Source of the DNA: Phoronis australis
Taxonomy: Eukaryota; Phoronida; Phoronidae
Assembly (NCBI GenBank): GCA_002633005.1
Contig: NMRA01000221.1
Location: 62,001 to 126,000 of the forward strand
Reading direction: 5' to 3'
Length of the DNA: 64,000 bases
The notes under the pieces are model-generated. The model was not told where the DNA came from. It made no database searches and worked only from the letters and a program-made list of their open reading frames with translations. Position numbers and translations under genes: made by a program. Shown piece by piece: positions 12,203 through 24,335 of this stretch; within the stretch, counting starts at the first letter, position 1; every line of letters begins with the position of its first letter.

Positions 12203-12950
12203 ATATTTCATAAGGGCAATACTTAGTATCCTTTATGCACGGGACCCTTTTGTTACATTAGGAGTGGGATTGGCTCATTATGTACCCTACAGGTGGCATA
12301 GGACTTTACAAAACGTACTGGTTGAAGAACTTTGTTTTCGTCATAAACGTTCGTTTGAATGGCTTAAGTTTGGAAATGTTAGGACTTAAGGCGGAAATTT
12401 GAAAACCATTTACAAAAATTTAACATTGAAGAATAAAAACAACCTTCATACCCCTCTGGTGTTCCTGTTCCATGTTTTCCAATAAGTTGATTGCATTTTC
12501 ATAGACTGCAGTTGAGAGATTTTGTGCGGCATATAGTGTGTAACCTGTTGTTGAATTGCGAGATAGAGTTTGACTGGTCCAACCCGCGATCAAGAACGAA
12601 ATTTGGCGTGAGAAGCGAAGCCAAGCAAGGTGAGTAAATTTAATGAATTTTCGTTGTTTTTGCTTCCAATGTGAAAACAGAGACATTAGTTCAAGGCCTA
12701 ACAAACACGTTGAGGAAAGGCAGGTAGAGATTTAGGCTAGTGTCTCCTCCAATTACAGGAGAAAAGTTACGTTGACCGAGGCATCGCTGAAGCCGAAGGT
12801 GATTTGTATGTCATTTAGGCAAATTGTCGTTATTTTTTGACACTAAATCAATAAATTGAGTTATGAAGAAATGACGTGTGAAAACATAACACAACGCTTG
12901 TTTTTGGTAGTTTTGTCAGGATCTCTGATTTTTCGACGCTTTTCTGCTGA
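12203..12950. other. Unassigned DNA
   Basis: Contains a 94-codon minus-strand frame (12420-12704) with no recognizable domain. Nothing else supported. Confidence 0.4.
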
Positions 12951-12955
12951 AAGAT

Positions 12956-13024
12956 GCGATCGAGAACGCATTGATAAGCGATCGGGAACGCAAATTTTGC
13001 TTTGTTTATGCGATCGGGAACGCA
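12956..13024 (+). repeat. Three copies of GCGATCGRGAACGCA
   Basis: A 15-bp motif GCGATCG(A/G)GAACGCA at 12956-12970, 12978-12992 and 13010-13024, starts 22 and 32 bp apart (about two and three helical turns). GC-rich against an AT-rich background. Could be a protein-binding cluster or a decayed small repeat. Confidence 0.6.
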
Positions 13025-13239
13025 TCGTGGTGTGTCGAACAGTAATGAACTTTTTACTTTTAAACGTGAAAATGGTTACAAAATAAGTGTGGTGCAATGA
13101 ATTAATCACATTTTGTGTCGTTACTGTGTTACTTTCGTATCAAAACTGAACAGCAACATAGCATATTTCCATTAAATTGCCTTGAGCACTACATGTACAT
13201 CAAGCATAATTTCACAGACGAAGTTATTTTCATTTCAGG

Positions 13240-13363
13240 AAACAAGTTCACTGGTATTGTGAGGCGAGCTTCATGTTATCCACGATGTGAAGGTACACCC
13301 TACAAGGGTTTTGAAAAGTACACACATCTATTTTTTGACGAAACCACTGAGAACAAGAGTTTC
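13240..13363 (+). CDS. Possible terminal exon, unknown protein
   Basis: After TATTTTCATTTCAG an open frame reads GNKFTGIVRRASCYPRCEGT then PYKGFEKYTHLFFDETTENK to a TAA. The acceptor is good and composition is coding-like, but no homologue or upstream exon is recognised. Confidence 0.2.
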
Positions 13364-13369
13364 TAAACT

Positions 13370-13900
13370 GAAGACTCACCCAGGAGATGTTCCATGTGGC
13401 GTGTTATCCAGGGGTAAACAAATTGTTGCAGCACGGAGATGAACGGGAGTGTAGAATCTTATTGTAAAATTGTGACAGCAAAAGGAAAAAAACAAATAGC
13501 CAGTGAAGTCAAAGAACGATGTTGAGCTTGCACATGGGGAGAGAGGGGAGTGCGGCAACACTTCACGAGATAATTCAAAGACCACTCATAAACGTGTTGG
13601 ATCTAAAAATTGGCCAGAAGTTGTGTAAACTGGTGTGATTGGAAAAGATTGAGACAGTTATAATACATATACTGTATTGTGATTTTCTTAAAATGTAGCC
13701 AACATGTTGTCATTAACATCACTTCAACTACTCATTGTAGTGATTTACAGGAAATCAACAATATTATAGTATTTCTATTATAATATTAATCTTTTATCAC
13801 ACATACCTCAAAATTGGTCTTACAACTAAAATATATAAATTTATTGCTTCGGGGAAATCAACATAACAAATCCATTGAACATTTCAACGAATTACTTTTG
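13370..13900. other. Unassigned AT-rich DNA
   Basis: No feature seen; a run of ATATTATAATATT-like sequence around 13760-13790. Confidence 0.4.
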
Positions 13901-13920
13901 GAATGTATTAGACTCAGTCA

Positions 13921-14346
13921 TCACTGAATCATAAACAATGTATTTAAGACTGATTGATAGTATTGTTTTCCAATGAGCGCACAAAAGAATGAGTTCCTCT
14001 GGCATTTGATGAGAGCACATTTGAAGAAAATATAAGTTTGATGGTCACTACATGTACAGTTTGGAGAGACATTATTAATGTTTTGCCTAAACTTGTCGGT
14101 GTTGAGGAAAAGACCGCTTCTCTTTCGGTACAAGGCTATTTCCTTTTCGCAGGGCAACGAGAATTGTGTCAGACCTACTGAGTAGTCAAAACTACGATAG
14201 CAAGTTTTAATTTTTTTCTTCTGGGAATGAGTTGCTTGCCACCACAGAGACTGGAAGTTGGTTCCAGTGATGCACGACATAACTGCAGATCTTTTGAATG
14301 CCTGACTGAACGACGGAGGAATTGCATTTGGGGCAGAAGATCTCAA
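13921..14346 (-). pseudogene. LINE-like C-terminal fragment
   Basis: 141-codon frame ending with VSPNCTCSDHQTYIFFKCAL then IKCQRN. The pattern S-P-x-C-x-C...QT...H/F-x-x-x-C...QR is the cysteine-rich C-terminus seen after the RT or RNase H region of several non-LTR retrotransposons. Preceded by LPCEKEIALYRKRSG, also typical of that region. The final zinc-ligand His is missing. 5'-truncated. Confidence 0.45.
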
Positions 14347-14349
14347 ACA

Positions 14350-15100
14350 ATGACCTTGTCTAGTATATAAATCAAATAGTTTTTTAACAGTAGCATTGTT
14401 AGGTATTTTTGAATCAGTGTTACTTATTTATTTACTTCTTATGTCATACAATATATCAAAAAGAAAGCATACCCATCTTTCTGGTATATTCAACAACTTC
14501 AAAATCACTCACGTTAGAGTACTAATAGAGCATTTTTTAGAATTGCCACAAATCCCGCAGACGCATATCTATTCTTTTTTCTATGCAAATCGGCTCCGTT
14601 TTGATTGTCTGCTGATGACTACGCCAGTCATCATCTTGGTGTGACAAGCTATCACTACGCATCTGCAATGGGCATGCTGTTGCCATACCACGTCCAATGT
14701 TCTCTCAATTCTGCTCCTGGGCGCCGCAGATGTTTTCATCGCCATTGTCATGAAAAGCAGACGAAGAAAGAACACACACTTAAATCTAACTTTGCCGAAG
14801 TTCACGACATATAGAAAGTTGCTCGTTCGAGCCCCTGTGGATTAAGAAAGATCGACAGATAGCTACAAAAACTGACGGGCAGTGAGCGATTTTCGTGAGT
14901 TGATCTTTTGTTGCCGTTCTGTTGGTGAGTATTACACGTTTTGAAAGTGTGGAAACGTCGTAAGCTGAGGTCGCATTTGGCGAGTTGTACAAGGAAAAAA
15001 ATTAAATTCGCTCCTGGCGAGTAAGCCTCGAGCTCTGGTCGCCAAGGGCAATTTCAGCTCGCGAAATGCGAGCTGGTACTCCCCAAATCAGACCTTGAGT
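14350..15100. other. Unassigned DNA
   Basis: Overlapping short frames on both strands only; a CTGGCGAG/CTCGCGA-rich patch at 15010-15070 shows no structure I can name. Confidence 0.35.
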
Positions 15101-15137
15101 TGTGAAAATGATGGAGCCAGTTTGGAGGTTGATGCTT

Positions 15138-15345
15138 CGATAATTTGCATAACTAATGCAAATTAAGGCAGCCATTATTGAAAATTCTACATTTGCTTAC
15201 GGCTGTGTTATCATGGCACTATACCTAAATTATATTGACATTTGCACGCATGGTTATGTGGACAATGGATTTTACAGAAATACTTTAGTAGGGGATGCAG
15301 CAAAAATTTGCATAAATTATGTAAATTGAGGCAGCCATTGACAAG
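15138..15345 (+). repeat. Imperfect direct duplication, ~170-bp unit
   Basis: AATTTGCATAA...TAA(T/A)TTAAGGCAGCCATT occurs at about 15141-15178 and again at 15307-15342, each followed by similar ATT(C/G)...TTTGCT(T/C)(A/C) sequence. Confidence 0.5.
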
Positions 15346-17110
15346 TAAATAATATTCGTATTTGCTCCCATATTTCTGTGACCAGTTAATTTAAATTTGT
15401 ATCCATGTTTCATGGAGCAATTAGTTTAACGAAATAAGGTTACAGGTTGCTGCTCTCCTCAATGTACTCACTAAGATCATACAGCGAGATATTCAAACAT
15501 ATCTTTACCTTCATACAATGTAACTACAGCATTGAGCAAGACATACTTAAAAGACTTGCTTGGAAAAATTTCAATGCCAACAACTGATACCCAACCTAGC
15601 ATATTTCTAAAAAACCTATCAAATACTTCAAGGCGACATATCAACATTTTCCCGTTCGACTAAAAATAGAAATGGGTACTTTTCATGGGTTTTGGAGGCC
15701 CCGCCAATACTCATTTGATTATAAATATGCCCATAGGGCGGTTTTGGGTGTAAAGTCTTCCGTTCGACAAAAAAAAACGCTATCGGGACGCTTTGTGTGT
15801 TACGACAAACATTTTGGCATAGACCCAGATGTCCCGCATTTTATTCGGAAGTCCTGCATTTCAATCCAGTTTTAAGGTTTTATATTCTCGATTGTTGACA
15901 ACAGTAGAACAGCTGTTCATTTGTCTCTTTCTTATGAATAATGCTATTTTTCACATTTCTATTTTCTGTTATAACATATCAAACGTAAAAATTTGTTTCA
16001 ATGTCTCGGTAATACACACCGCATTTATCAGGATAATTGATTTCTACTTCATGAAGAAGTGAGTTTATTTGCAAAGTACAAGGGAAAGTGCTACACTGCA
16101 ACCTAATTCATGATTTATCCGCAGCACATTTCATCCTAAACTATAGATGTTTGCTCATTTTTATTGATCGGAAAGTCTTTTTCTGCAAGTTTGGGATAGC
16201 TACTTGGTGTAATTAGTTTATCACAGTCGTTATATAAATGTCACTGCATCCTGAGTTGTTATTAAAAATTGTGTTTAAGGTCCATTTTAAATACATGAAA
16301 ATATTGGATGAATTCCCGTCACAAAATTCTTCACAACTACTGTATTCTGTTATCTTTGTCTTGAACCATTGAAATAATTTCTCTGTTGGTTTAATAAAAC
16401 ATTAACGCTATTAACATTTGTTGCTGCTTCCTTTATATGTTACTGGTACATCCTGTTATTTAACGCATTTTGGTGTAATACACTCTTTATTTTAAAAGCT
16501 ATGAACCAGTTTATAAACCTGGCAGCTTAGTGAAATCAATTGATTAATTTATCGTTTACTACCGTTATCTTTATACACATTTAAATACTGATAGAGAGCT
16601 TTCTAATGATCTGATTCTTTTGCAATACGGAGTTGAGACACGTTTTTGACAATAAATTCCACAGCAATTGGCAACACCAGAACAAACGAATGCAAACAAA
16701 TCCCACCAATGTGCGGTGCAACCGCACCAGCACGAAATCGAAGTTGGCGCTCCAGGGACTGGGTTCTATGCTGTGGGGCTCTTCGCTGGCAGCTGCACGC
16801 TGCTGCTGTGCTGTCCCTACTTTGAATTTGATTCGCTTAAAATTTGATGTTGCGCCAGTAAATTGCAACTATGCCGACCCCAAAAAGTTGAATAGCTGAG
16901 TCCAACAGTTCTTCACTGGAGAGATTCGGCTGACAAGAGTGCCATCGTTTTTCAGCATCGGAATATGTGTTCGTGTAAGCGAGAATACAACAATTTTGAT
17001 AGGCACTCATTGTTGCATGCAACACTAAAATTAAATCATATCCATCAAATCTGTGTTTTAAACAATACAAACACATTTATTGCATCACTGGCGCTTAGGA
17101 TTTTGAAATG
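15346..17110. other. Unassigned DNA
   Basis: AT-rich. A minus-strand frame around 16840-17000 (SDAEKRWHSCQPNLSSEELL) is weakly coding-like but has no splice support that I can find. Confidence 0.35.
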
Positions 17111-17114
17111 TTAC

Positions 17115-17184
17115 CATTCAGGTCCAGTTCTTTTAGTTCATCATCACTTAAGCCCAATGATCGTTTAGCCATCTTCTCATCAAT
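17115..17184 (-). CDS. Possible internal exon, unknown protein (minus strand)
   Basis: On the - strand, acceptor TTCGCTGTTGCAG, 70 bases, donor GTAACA. Reads IDEKMAKRSLGLSDDELKEL then DLNG, with a charged, helix-like coding composition. Both splice sites are reasonable. No partner exon confirmed and the family is not recognised. Confidence 0.35.
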
Positions 17185-17354
17185 CTGCAACAGCGAAATG
17201 ATATCCAGTAATTAGCTGTACTTTCTTATTTCCATAATATCGGCGAATAAAAGTCATCCATAATGCACACAAACATTTCCTGTTGAGTGACAATATCTGA
17301 CGAGTGCAGTTTTCAAATGCATATTCTATGCTACTGTTACTGAGTGCCGAAGCG

Positions 17355-17630
17355 TGTCAGTTTGCGTTCTTTCCAATAATCGTCATGAAAAATTGCTTGA
17401 AAACTGCCTCGGAGTTGTTGTTCTCAATGCAGGGTAAAGAATCGTCATCCGATAAATCCATATGTACACAGACGTTCTCTTGTGCTACAAAGGTTGATTG
17501 CATTCAATTCAACTGACATTACAATAGTCGCCTTTCAGTTTGCGTTCTTTCCAAGGAGCGTCATGAAAAAATGCTTGAAATGCTACTCCCAGATTTTGTT
17601 GTTCACAATGCTGGGTGAAGAATGGTCAGT
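17355..17630 (-). repeat. Tandemly duplicated, coding-like block
   Basis: Two ~95-bp units 180 bp apart (17357-17450 and 17537-17627) share CAGTTTGCGTTCTTTCCAA and CGTCATGAAAAA. On the - strand one reads SLPCIENNNSEAVFKQFFMT then IIGKNAN, the other SSPSIVNNKIWE-stop-HFKHFFMTLLGKNAN. The second copy and its flank (LETLPEISKDNGVKEAKTQK) look like protein, so this may be a broken duplicated exon of the same unknown minus-strand gene as 17115-17184. Confidence 0.4.
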
Positions 17631-17739
17631 TTTCTGTGTTTTAGCTTCTTTGACCCCGTTATCCTTAGAAATTTCAGGCAATGTTTCCAATTTCTATTTA
17701 TTATCATTACTGACACCATGGGTGAGCTAATCCATTACA

Positions 17740-18400
17740 CAAACTATTTCACTGTCTAGCAGCTTCTATAATTTTACAATACCACAAAAAAGGAGATTTC
17801 ATGTTCAAATTTGACACTAATTTTGAGCGAAAACTGATGTGCCCGACTTTTAAACTAATTATCAGAGTAGGACTTGTTTAAACTACATTTTAGTAATATA
17901 ACATAAGCAAGTAAACTGCAACGCATAGTACGATTCAAATCCGTGACATAGGGTTTATCACCCACTTTGACTTTTTGTCTGGTCTGAAGTGCACTGCGCT
18001 AATAAGATAGGAAACTGGTTAGTTTTCTCATCGGAACGTGTGATTGAATGAGTTTATGAAAAACACACTTTCATTACACTGTAGTCATGATATGAATAAA
18101 AGAAAGAGAAAACAAGAAATTGCGGTGTTAATATGAGTTTGCCGTCTATATTCGTTATTTTATCCGTTTTATTCATAAACATACTTAGTCGGCACGCATC
18201 TGTTTTCAGTTTTATAATGAACACGCGGTTTACTCCGTGGATGGGTGGCCACAGGTTATCGCTGACCGGTGCGACGACAGACTGAAGACTGGTTCGAGTT
18301 GGTCACTTTATTAACTTCGGCCGCACGTACTCAAATCTACTCAAACAAAACGTACTACGTAATGTCTGTTCTATGCTACAGCTAGTGCAGCAAAACCTTG
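17740..18400. other. Unassigned DNA
   Basis: No supported feature. Confidence 0.4.
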
Positions 18401-18402
18401 AC

Positions 18403-18558
18403 CAGGGGCGGATCCAGGATTTTGAGTTGGGGGCGGGGAAGAGTATTAGCCAGGAATTTGCCCGTCAGACACTTACACCCCGAATTACCAAATTTAAGCT
18501 GGGAGAATTTTAGGGGGGGGGGCATGGCCAGCTTGGCCTGCCTCTAAATCCGCCATTG
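18403..18558. mobile_element. MITE, CAGTGGCGGAT-type termini, copy 1
   Basis: Begins CAGGGGCGGATCCAGGATT and ends AAATCCGCCATTG, imperfect inverted repeats, with a G-run in the middle. Same family as 20772-21039, 35943-36117 and 43628-43787, which share 'GCC(C)GTCAGACA'/'TGTCTGACGGGC' and the CCCCC block. Non-coding. Confidence 0.65.
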
Positions 18559-20100
18559 AATTTTACTAGCTCCTACAGATGTCTCACCTGTACTGTACAT
18601 AGCTTCCTTCACCAGATATTATACGCGCTGCAAAATGGCCGTTCAACGGATATATTCCAGAGAGCAGCGCGTTTTCTAATTTCCAAAGGCGCATCAAGTT
18701 GTGGTTGGATGCTTATTGGAGGACTTTATTAGATTAAATTCAAGGGCTTCGGAAAAGCCGCGGGAGCCTTGCTGAAAACTTTAGTAATGAAAAACGTTCA
18801 ACATCCACATGATTGAGCTCACTACGTAAAATTGACAGTGGGCAAAATTTAAAGTTCCTTAGTGCCTGTAACAGAAAAGCCTCAGGACAAGTCCCTTTCT
18901 TCCTAAAATTTGTAGATTGTTATGTAATCCTGATACCTTAGCTGTGAAATGTGTATATCACGCATCAAAAAAAACAAAAAAAAAACGGAACGGCTTGTGT
19001 ATTGGTGACTAGTGTGCATAGCACCACGATGATCTTGTTTGTTTGTTGTACGGAAGAAAATACATGTATAAGCTGAAGTTTGGGGCCTCTTTCCTTTGAA
19101 TCACCTTGTACGCCAGAAAATTCCTTTCGAACTGATTCCAATGATATTCTACTGAAACTGGAGTTGCACAAACAAAAAGGGCCCTTGCGAAAATTTGATT
19201 GTTATACGATTTTATCGATAAACTTGCGACAAGCTTGCGACCTAGTTTCCCAAGGGTTGTGTTAGTTTTTAATGTTTTAAGGAAGTTTAGTTACCCAGGA
19301 TAAAGTGTCGCTTAGTGCATGTGTCTTCCTCTTTTGAATATTTGAAAAATATGTTCTCTCTGCTAAGGCTTCTTTTGTTGCTGGATTTGTTAGAAAAGCT
19401 AGAGTAACCGAGTGAGTCCTGTGCTAAATCATTACAACTTTTGGTAAGAGTTCATAAGAGCTATAAGAAGAAAGTTTTGACTAGAACTATCCAAAGCAAA
19501 CACAAATAACTGGGTGCTTATGAATGAAACACAAAGCTTTTCGGTCCATTTTTGTCAAGATCGATTTTGGTGTAAGACAAAATGACATCCAGGAATTTTA
19601 ATACCCGGGATATTTGTTTTTGCCGTGAAAAGAACATAATGATATCACCCCGGTGGTAGCATTGCCTCCTGGTGGCCACCTATGTCCTGCACCCGCACCT
19701 CACTTCTGGTAATTTCACCTCTGGCGACTCACACGTTCGCAATTGCGTTTAACGTGTTGCCGAAGCTCACTAGTGAGCTTACCAGATGCTCTTAGGTGCC
19801 AAAAGCAACTTTACTTGTTCAATCTCCCCAAATCGCTGATCCACATGTACACATGTCTCAAACTCACTCATCAAATGTTTGTGAGCACAGATGGAGAACG
19901 ATCATAATATTCCCATTTTTGCACTGCCTTACTTGCTTGTCAGCATGTCAAAACTATCAACTAAAATGCTTAACGACGTCACTAGCTCTGTAAGAACTGG
20001 TTCCCTGCCTCAATCTGAGTGATGTTGGCACTGCCGTGATCACTCCACAGAGAACATCAAACCAACGTGGATGTTTGTTGCTAAGTGGACTTAAGGCACA
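18559..20100. other. Unassigned DNA with one 18-bp perfect palindrome
   Basis: AAGCTCACTAGTGAGCTT at 19763-19780 is a perfect palindrome whose core CTCACTAGTGAG also forms the centre of the 22-bp palindrome at 2101-2122. No coding signal seen. Confidence 0.5.
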
Positions 20101-20771
20101 CCTCTAACTGTTTTGACGACAATCTACCTTATCGTATCGGTTTTCAACTATCACGCTTCTTCTTCTCCTCTTGAATGCACCAAAAGAACAGACACCGTCC
20201 ATGACAACGAAAAGCACCACCAAAAGGGTAAGGGTCTTCAGAGGTCCCCTGGAAATTAAGTATATTTAAGTGAAACTGTTGAATTTCTCATTTATATCGA
20301 ACACTAGCCAAGATCGACTCATTGCCCAGCGTGTTCAGACAGATCATTTCCATATCCTTTGTATTACTTACACCATTACACACATCCGTTCAGGTGAAGA
20401 TCATTTAGCGTGGCCTGTTTCTTATTACTCAAGTGGATAAGTAAATTTAGTTTTGAGGTGCGATGATGAACTGATTTCTATGATGCGAACATTGATTTTG
20501 GTTACATATTATGTTCTACATATTTGTGTAATCATTTAGAATGTGTAGTTTTTCAAAAACATTATACTTCAATAGGTAATGTTATGATATTCGAAGACCC
20601 TGCTTGCAACGCTCCATTAACTCCGCCTAAACGTTGCACACAACGGTAGTTATGACACTGGACTTAAACAGTACGGTAGCAGGTGTAACTGACAAATCCT
20701 TGTTATTGCCCATGAGGTAGCTTCAGACTGAAAAATGGAAAAGTTCATGTAGACGTTGCCAGACAAAAAAT

Positions 20772-21039
20772 CAGTGGTGAATCTAGGACATCATAAGGCG
20801 GGGCCAACATTTTGTCCCGGCCAATAGGCCAAGGTACAATTGCATGAGCGCTCCCAGCCTAAAATGAAGGGGTTCAAATTCCCGGGGATGCGGTCCTTTT
20901 ACCAAATAAAAAAAAAACAAAAAACCGAAAAAGATGCAGCAAGGACTGTTAAATCTTGTTTCAGGCGCATGTTACTTGCTGCGGTTCATTAAACTCCCTT
21001 GTTGTTCTATTTTTTCCGCCCCCTCTAAATCCGCCTTTG
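20772..21039. mobile_element. MITE, CAGTGG-type, copy 2
   Basis: CAGTGGTGAATCTAGGACAT ... CCCTCTAAATCCGCCTTTG. Sits inside repeat copy B at a point where copy A (about 3508-3560) has no such sequence, so it inserted after the two copies separated. Confidence 0.6.
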
Positions 21040-22118
21040 AGAACAACTTTTTGTGTTTTGACTAAGGAGGCATAGCCATATTGTTAAGCCCCTTCATCTT
21101 TCTGGGAAGCATGCAAACTGCAAGTTCTTGTCTGTTCCTTTTCTATCAGTGATATATTTCATGCGCCCAAGATTGCTGGTATCTGAAACAGTCTTGATCA
21201 CACTTCACGGACCTGGTTTCATTTGGGATTGATAATCTCTAATCCCGTGATTGAATCGTACCCACGACGTGATCTGAGAGCCTGTTGGATCAAGGATGAG
21301 CTGTAGATAGTCGGCACTAGCTGTTTTTGACAAGGTCCTCGAAAGGAGCGTGGTGGTGAATGCTCGACGCGGATGCAGAACCCGGCGCTACATGCGAGCA
21401 TGAGATGAAGCGAGATTGTCCCATAGCGGGGGGGGGGGTGGTTGTGAGACCTTCCTCAGGCAAAATTTGAAAAACTAAATGTAATTTGATTTGGGTGCAG
21501 TTTGGTGCATTATACAATTTTATTCGTGATAGACAAGACCTTAACCCGAGCATCATGTAGTGGAAGTATATGGGCACAGGATACTTCGCAAGACAAATTG
21601 CCAGTGAAGTGTCCGGCATGCATGTATACAGTGTGCTCTCTGTAGTGACACAGTTGTAGAGGCACTTGAGTAAAAATTAATCAGCCACGTAGAGCAAAAA
21701 TTTTTGAACTTTTTAAACGTAATAAACTAATTGGTATAACGAAACTTCCTTTGATATCGTCCTGCTAAACATACATGTAAATCAGTTCTAGTGGATTGGT
21801 GTTGGCCGGCGTAGCAGACGATGAATAATCCAGTCCATGCAGACAAATCTGATACTGGTTTCCATTCGATATTGTCATTTTGGAGCAGGGCTATGGTTGA
21901 TTAAACAGTTGGAGGTCATGCCCTGCAGTATAATTCACAATATCTTTTGTAAACTCGGACACGATAAAATGCATGAAGCAGAAAGCTTACTGTTTCTTAC
22001 TTCATTAGCGAGCCCTGGCGCTTCACCATTTTAGAAAATTCGGATCGAAGTCGTTGTCTGGTCCCTGGCTGTATGAAATTTATGTGCATTGTCGGATAAA
22101 CAGGGGCCATAATCTGAT

Positions 22119-22196
22119 ATAACGTGCCCGCAATTTGAGAACCAGTTTGATGTTATTTAGTGGGGAAAACTGGTTCTCAAAATTGGGGCACGTTAT
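22119..22196. repeat. Foldback: 30-bp arms, 18-bp loop
   Basis: ATAACGTGCCCGCAATTTGA... (22119-22148) pairs with 22167-22196 with about three mismatches (reverse complement starts ATAACGTGCCCCAATTTTGA). Lies in a block present in repeat copy B but not in copy A; probably a small MITE core. Confidence 0.7.
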
Positions 22197-22349
22197 ATAA
22201 GACCATTGCCGATATGAGGTACGAATGGGGATTGAATGACCCGTGTTTAACGGGAGCACAATTCGAGAGCCCATTTTACAATTATTATTTTTCCCGTTCG
22301 ATCCACAAACGGCGAAAAGGTGCCGTGTGACTTGTGCTTATTCATTATT

Positions 22350-22403
22350 ACTTGCAATCATTTTACTAGAGATCATTTTACTAGCGATCAGTTTTACTAG
22401 CGA
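22350..22403 (+). repeat. Short tandem repeat, TTTTACTAG(C/A)GAT unit
   Basis: Three near-identical 15-17-bp units ATCATTTTACTAGAG / ATCATTTTACTAGCG / ATCAGTTTTACTAGCG. Confidence 0.6.
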
Positions 22404-24335
22404 TTTTTTGCGTGGCGGTAAAGTTTCTCCATCACGATTATTTGTGTGGCGGTCAATTTGAATATGACTTACGAGTGACGGGGCCAAAAAGGAGCGTGGC
22501 GGATCTCCCAGAAGTTTACACGCAGGGGAAACCCTTGAAGGGTGCACAGTTGGAAAATAAATGTATATGTACATGTATAACCCTTTTGCAATTAGCTCTC
22601 AGTTTTTTTCTAATGACCTAAACGTGAATGTTTTTTGCGTGCCAGAACCGTTTGTTTACAAATCCATGGCGCTACAACGCAAATTCGAGTTTACATCAGA
22701 TTAGCTGTAAAATGAAATTTCGATTTTTAGAAAATCGAATCATTGTCGTTTGAGAATTCTGGTTGGGCTCATATCATAATTTTAGTTTCATTTTAGATTT
22801 CATTGCGGCCAGCAGATCGTTAAACGGTTTTTTCTTACATATACACCGACCTGTCTGACATCTGCCCACAATAACACATTGGGCGGATATAATTGAAAGA
22901 TTTTTGCTTATTGTATATAAACGTGTTATATCACAGGCCAAAACTTATCTGACGCTAACCTACTTACATGCCAGTATCTGTCAAAATTTCACACTGTCAA
23001 GTTCAAGAATCAGTCTTCTCTCCACTCCTGTAGCGAATGCACTGTAATAATACTCTAGGCATTAAAATGTTTTTAACCTGAACAAACTATACCAGCGATA
23101 CAGTCCACTGAAATTCAATAAAAGGATGATGAATCTGGCAACTGACGGTGAATTCTGATTGGTTGAAAGATAAGAAAAATAAACTTAGTCCTTGGCTTGC
23201 AGATACTACAACAACATGCTATTTTTACTGATAATTTGACTGTGGAATCCATGAAATTTTCTGTCTTCGGCTCTGTTAACTTTTACAACTTTTTATAGCA
23301 AATGAATTTTCCAGACCTTTATTAGGGTGTTGGGAAGAATAATCAGAGTACATTTTTTTCGAATACTCTAATGGGATGGTTGCAGTATATAATCATACAC
23401 AGACGCTTAGAAATGAACTTTTTAGAAAGAAATTGGCGTAACCGAGTTAATTCTTTGTCAAGTTATTTTTGTTATTGTTCTGACGAAAATATTACTAATT
23501 TGTTTTGAAATTGCAACAGTGTTAAAAGTTATCTGGCTTTAGCTTTCTCGTGTTGTGAGTCATATTTCCAATGTTGATGTTACCATATCAGCTAGAGAAT
23601 AAGCTTTATTTGACTTTATGACGTAATTTTATGTTTGGTACTTGAAAATGTGTATTTTTAAGAATCACCAGAATGTGTTGAGTCTGTATGTATTTGCCTG
23701 TTTCAAAACCACGGATTTGGAGTTGTGAGAATTAAGCAGTCGTACTCTTCCTCCGCCAGTTTAATTTGTCACTCAGTACCAGCGTTAGAGGATTTGAGTT
23801 GACCCAGCTACACAGGTCAATGTTGCGCCTCGATACACAAATTGTTCACACAAATATGTCTAATGTCTCACGAAAAAAGAAGCTCTACTTTGTCCCTGTT
23901 TACTGTGCCCGTTTAACACAACTTAATTTGAATAGGAGTGGATTCACCAACGATCGTGAAAAAACAACTAATAATTATGTTTGTACATGTATGTATAGTT
24001 AAGTGATGGCTACTTTAACTTCTTGTTGAACGTTTGGAACTGGCCAGTATATAAATTTCCATTAAGGTGTGTCTTAAGTTCTTGAGAACAAGTACTGTAG
24101 GTGTTAAGGTTTGCACGCTATGGAAGAAGTGTGCTTCACCAAAATGCGGCTGGCAGATCACTGTCGTTGTAACGGGGACTAACCACAGTTTCAAAAGAAA
24201 CAAGAAACACTCGTAGGCCCTGAAATCTATAACCCCGTTTTTTGTTGTCCGTGGCAATGATACGTTCAGAGGTGACTGTGTCCTCCTCAGTCCTCCTAAA
24301 TCCACCCATGCTTGCGATAGGTCACTGGTTGTTCA

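Larger units (their letters stand above)
20105..24335 (+). repeat. Diverged large repeat, copy B
   Basis: Same orientation and order as copy A (see 2840-6785). Differs by a MITE at 20772-21039 and an unrelated block at about 21330-22590, both absent from A, and it lacks the Kolobok-like element (single TTAA at 23761). The region around 23490 corresponds to the L1-like remnant of A but is more decayed. Confidence 0.65.
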
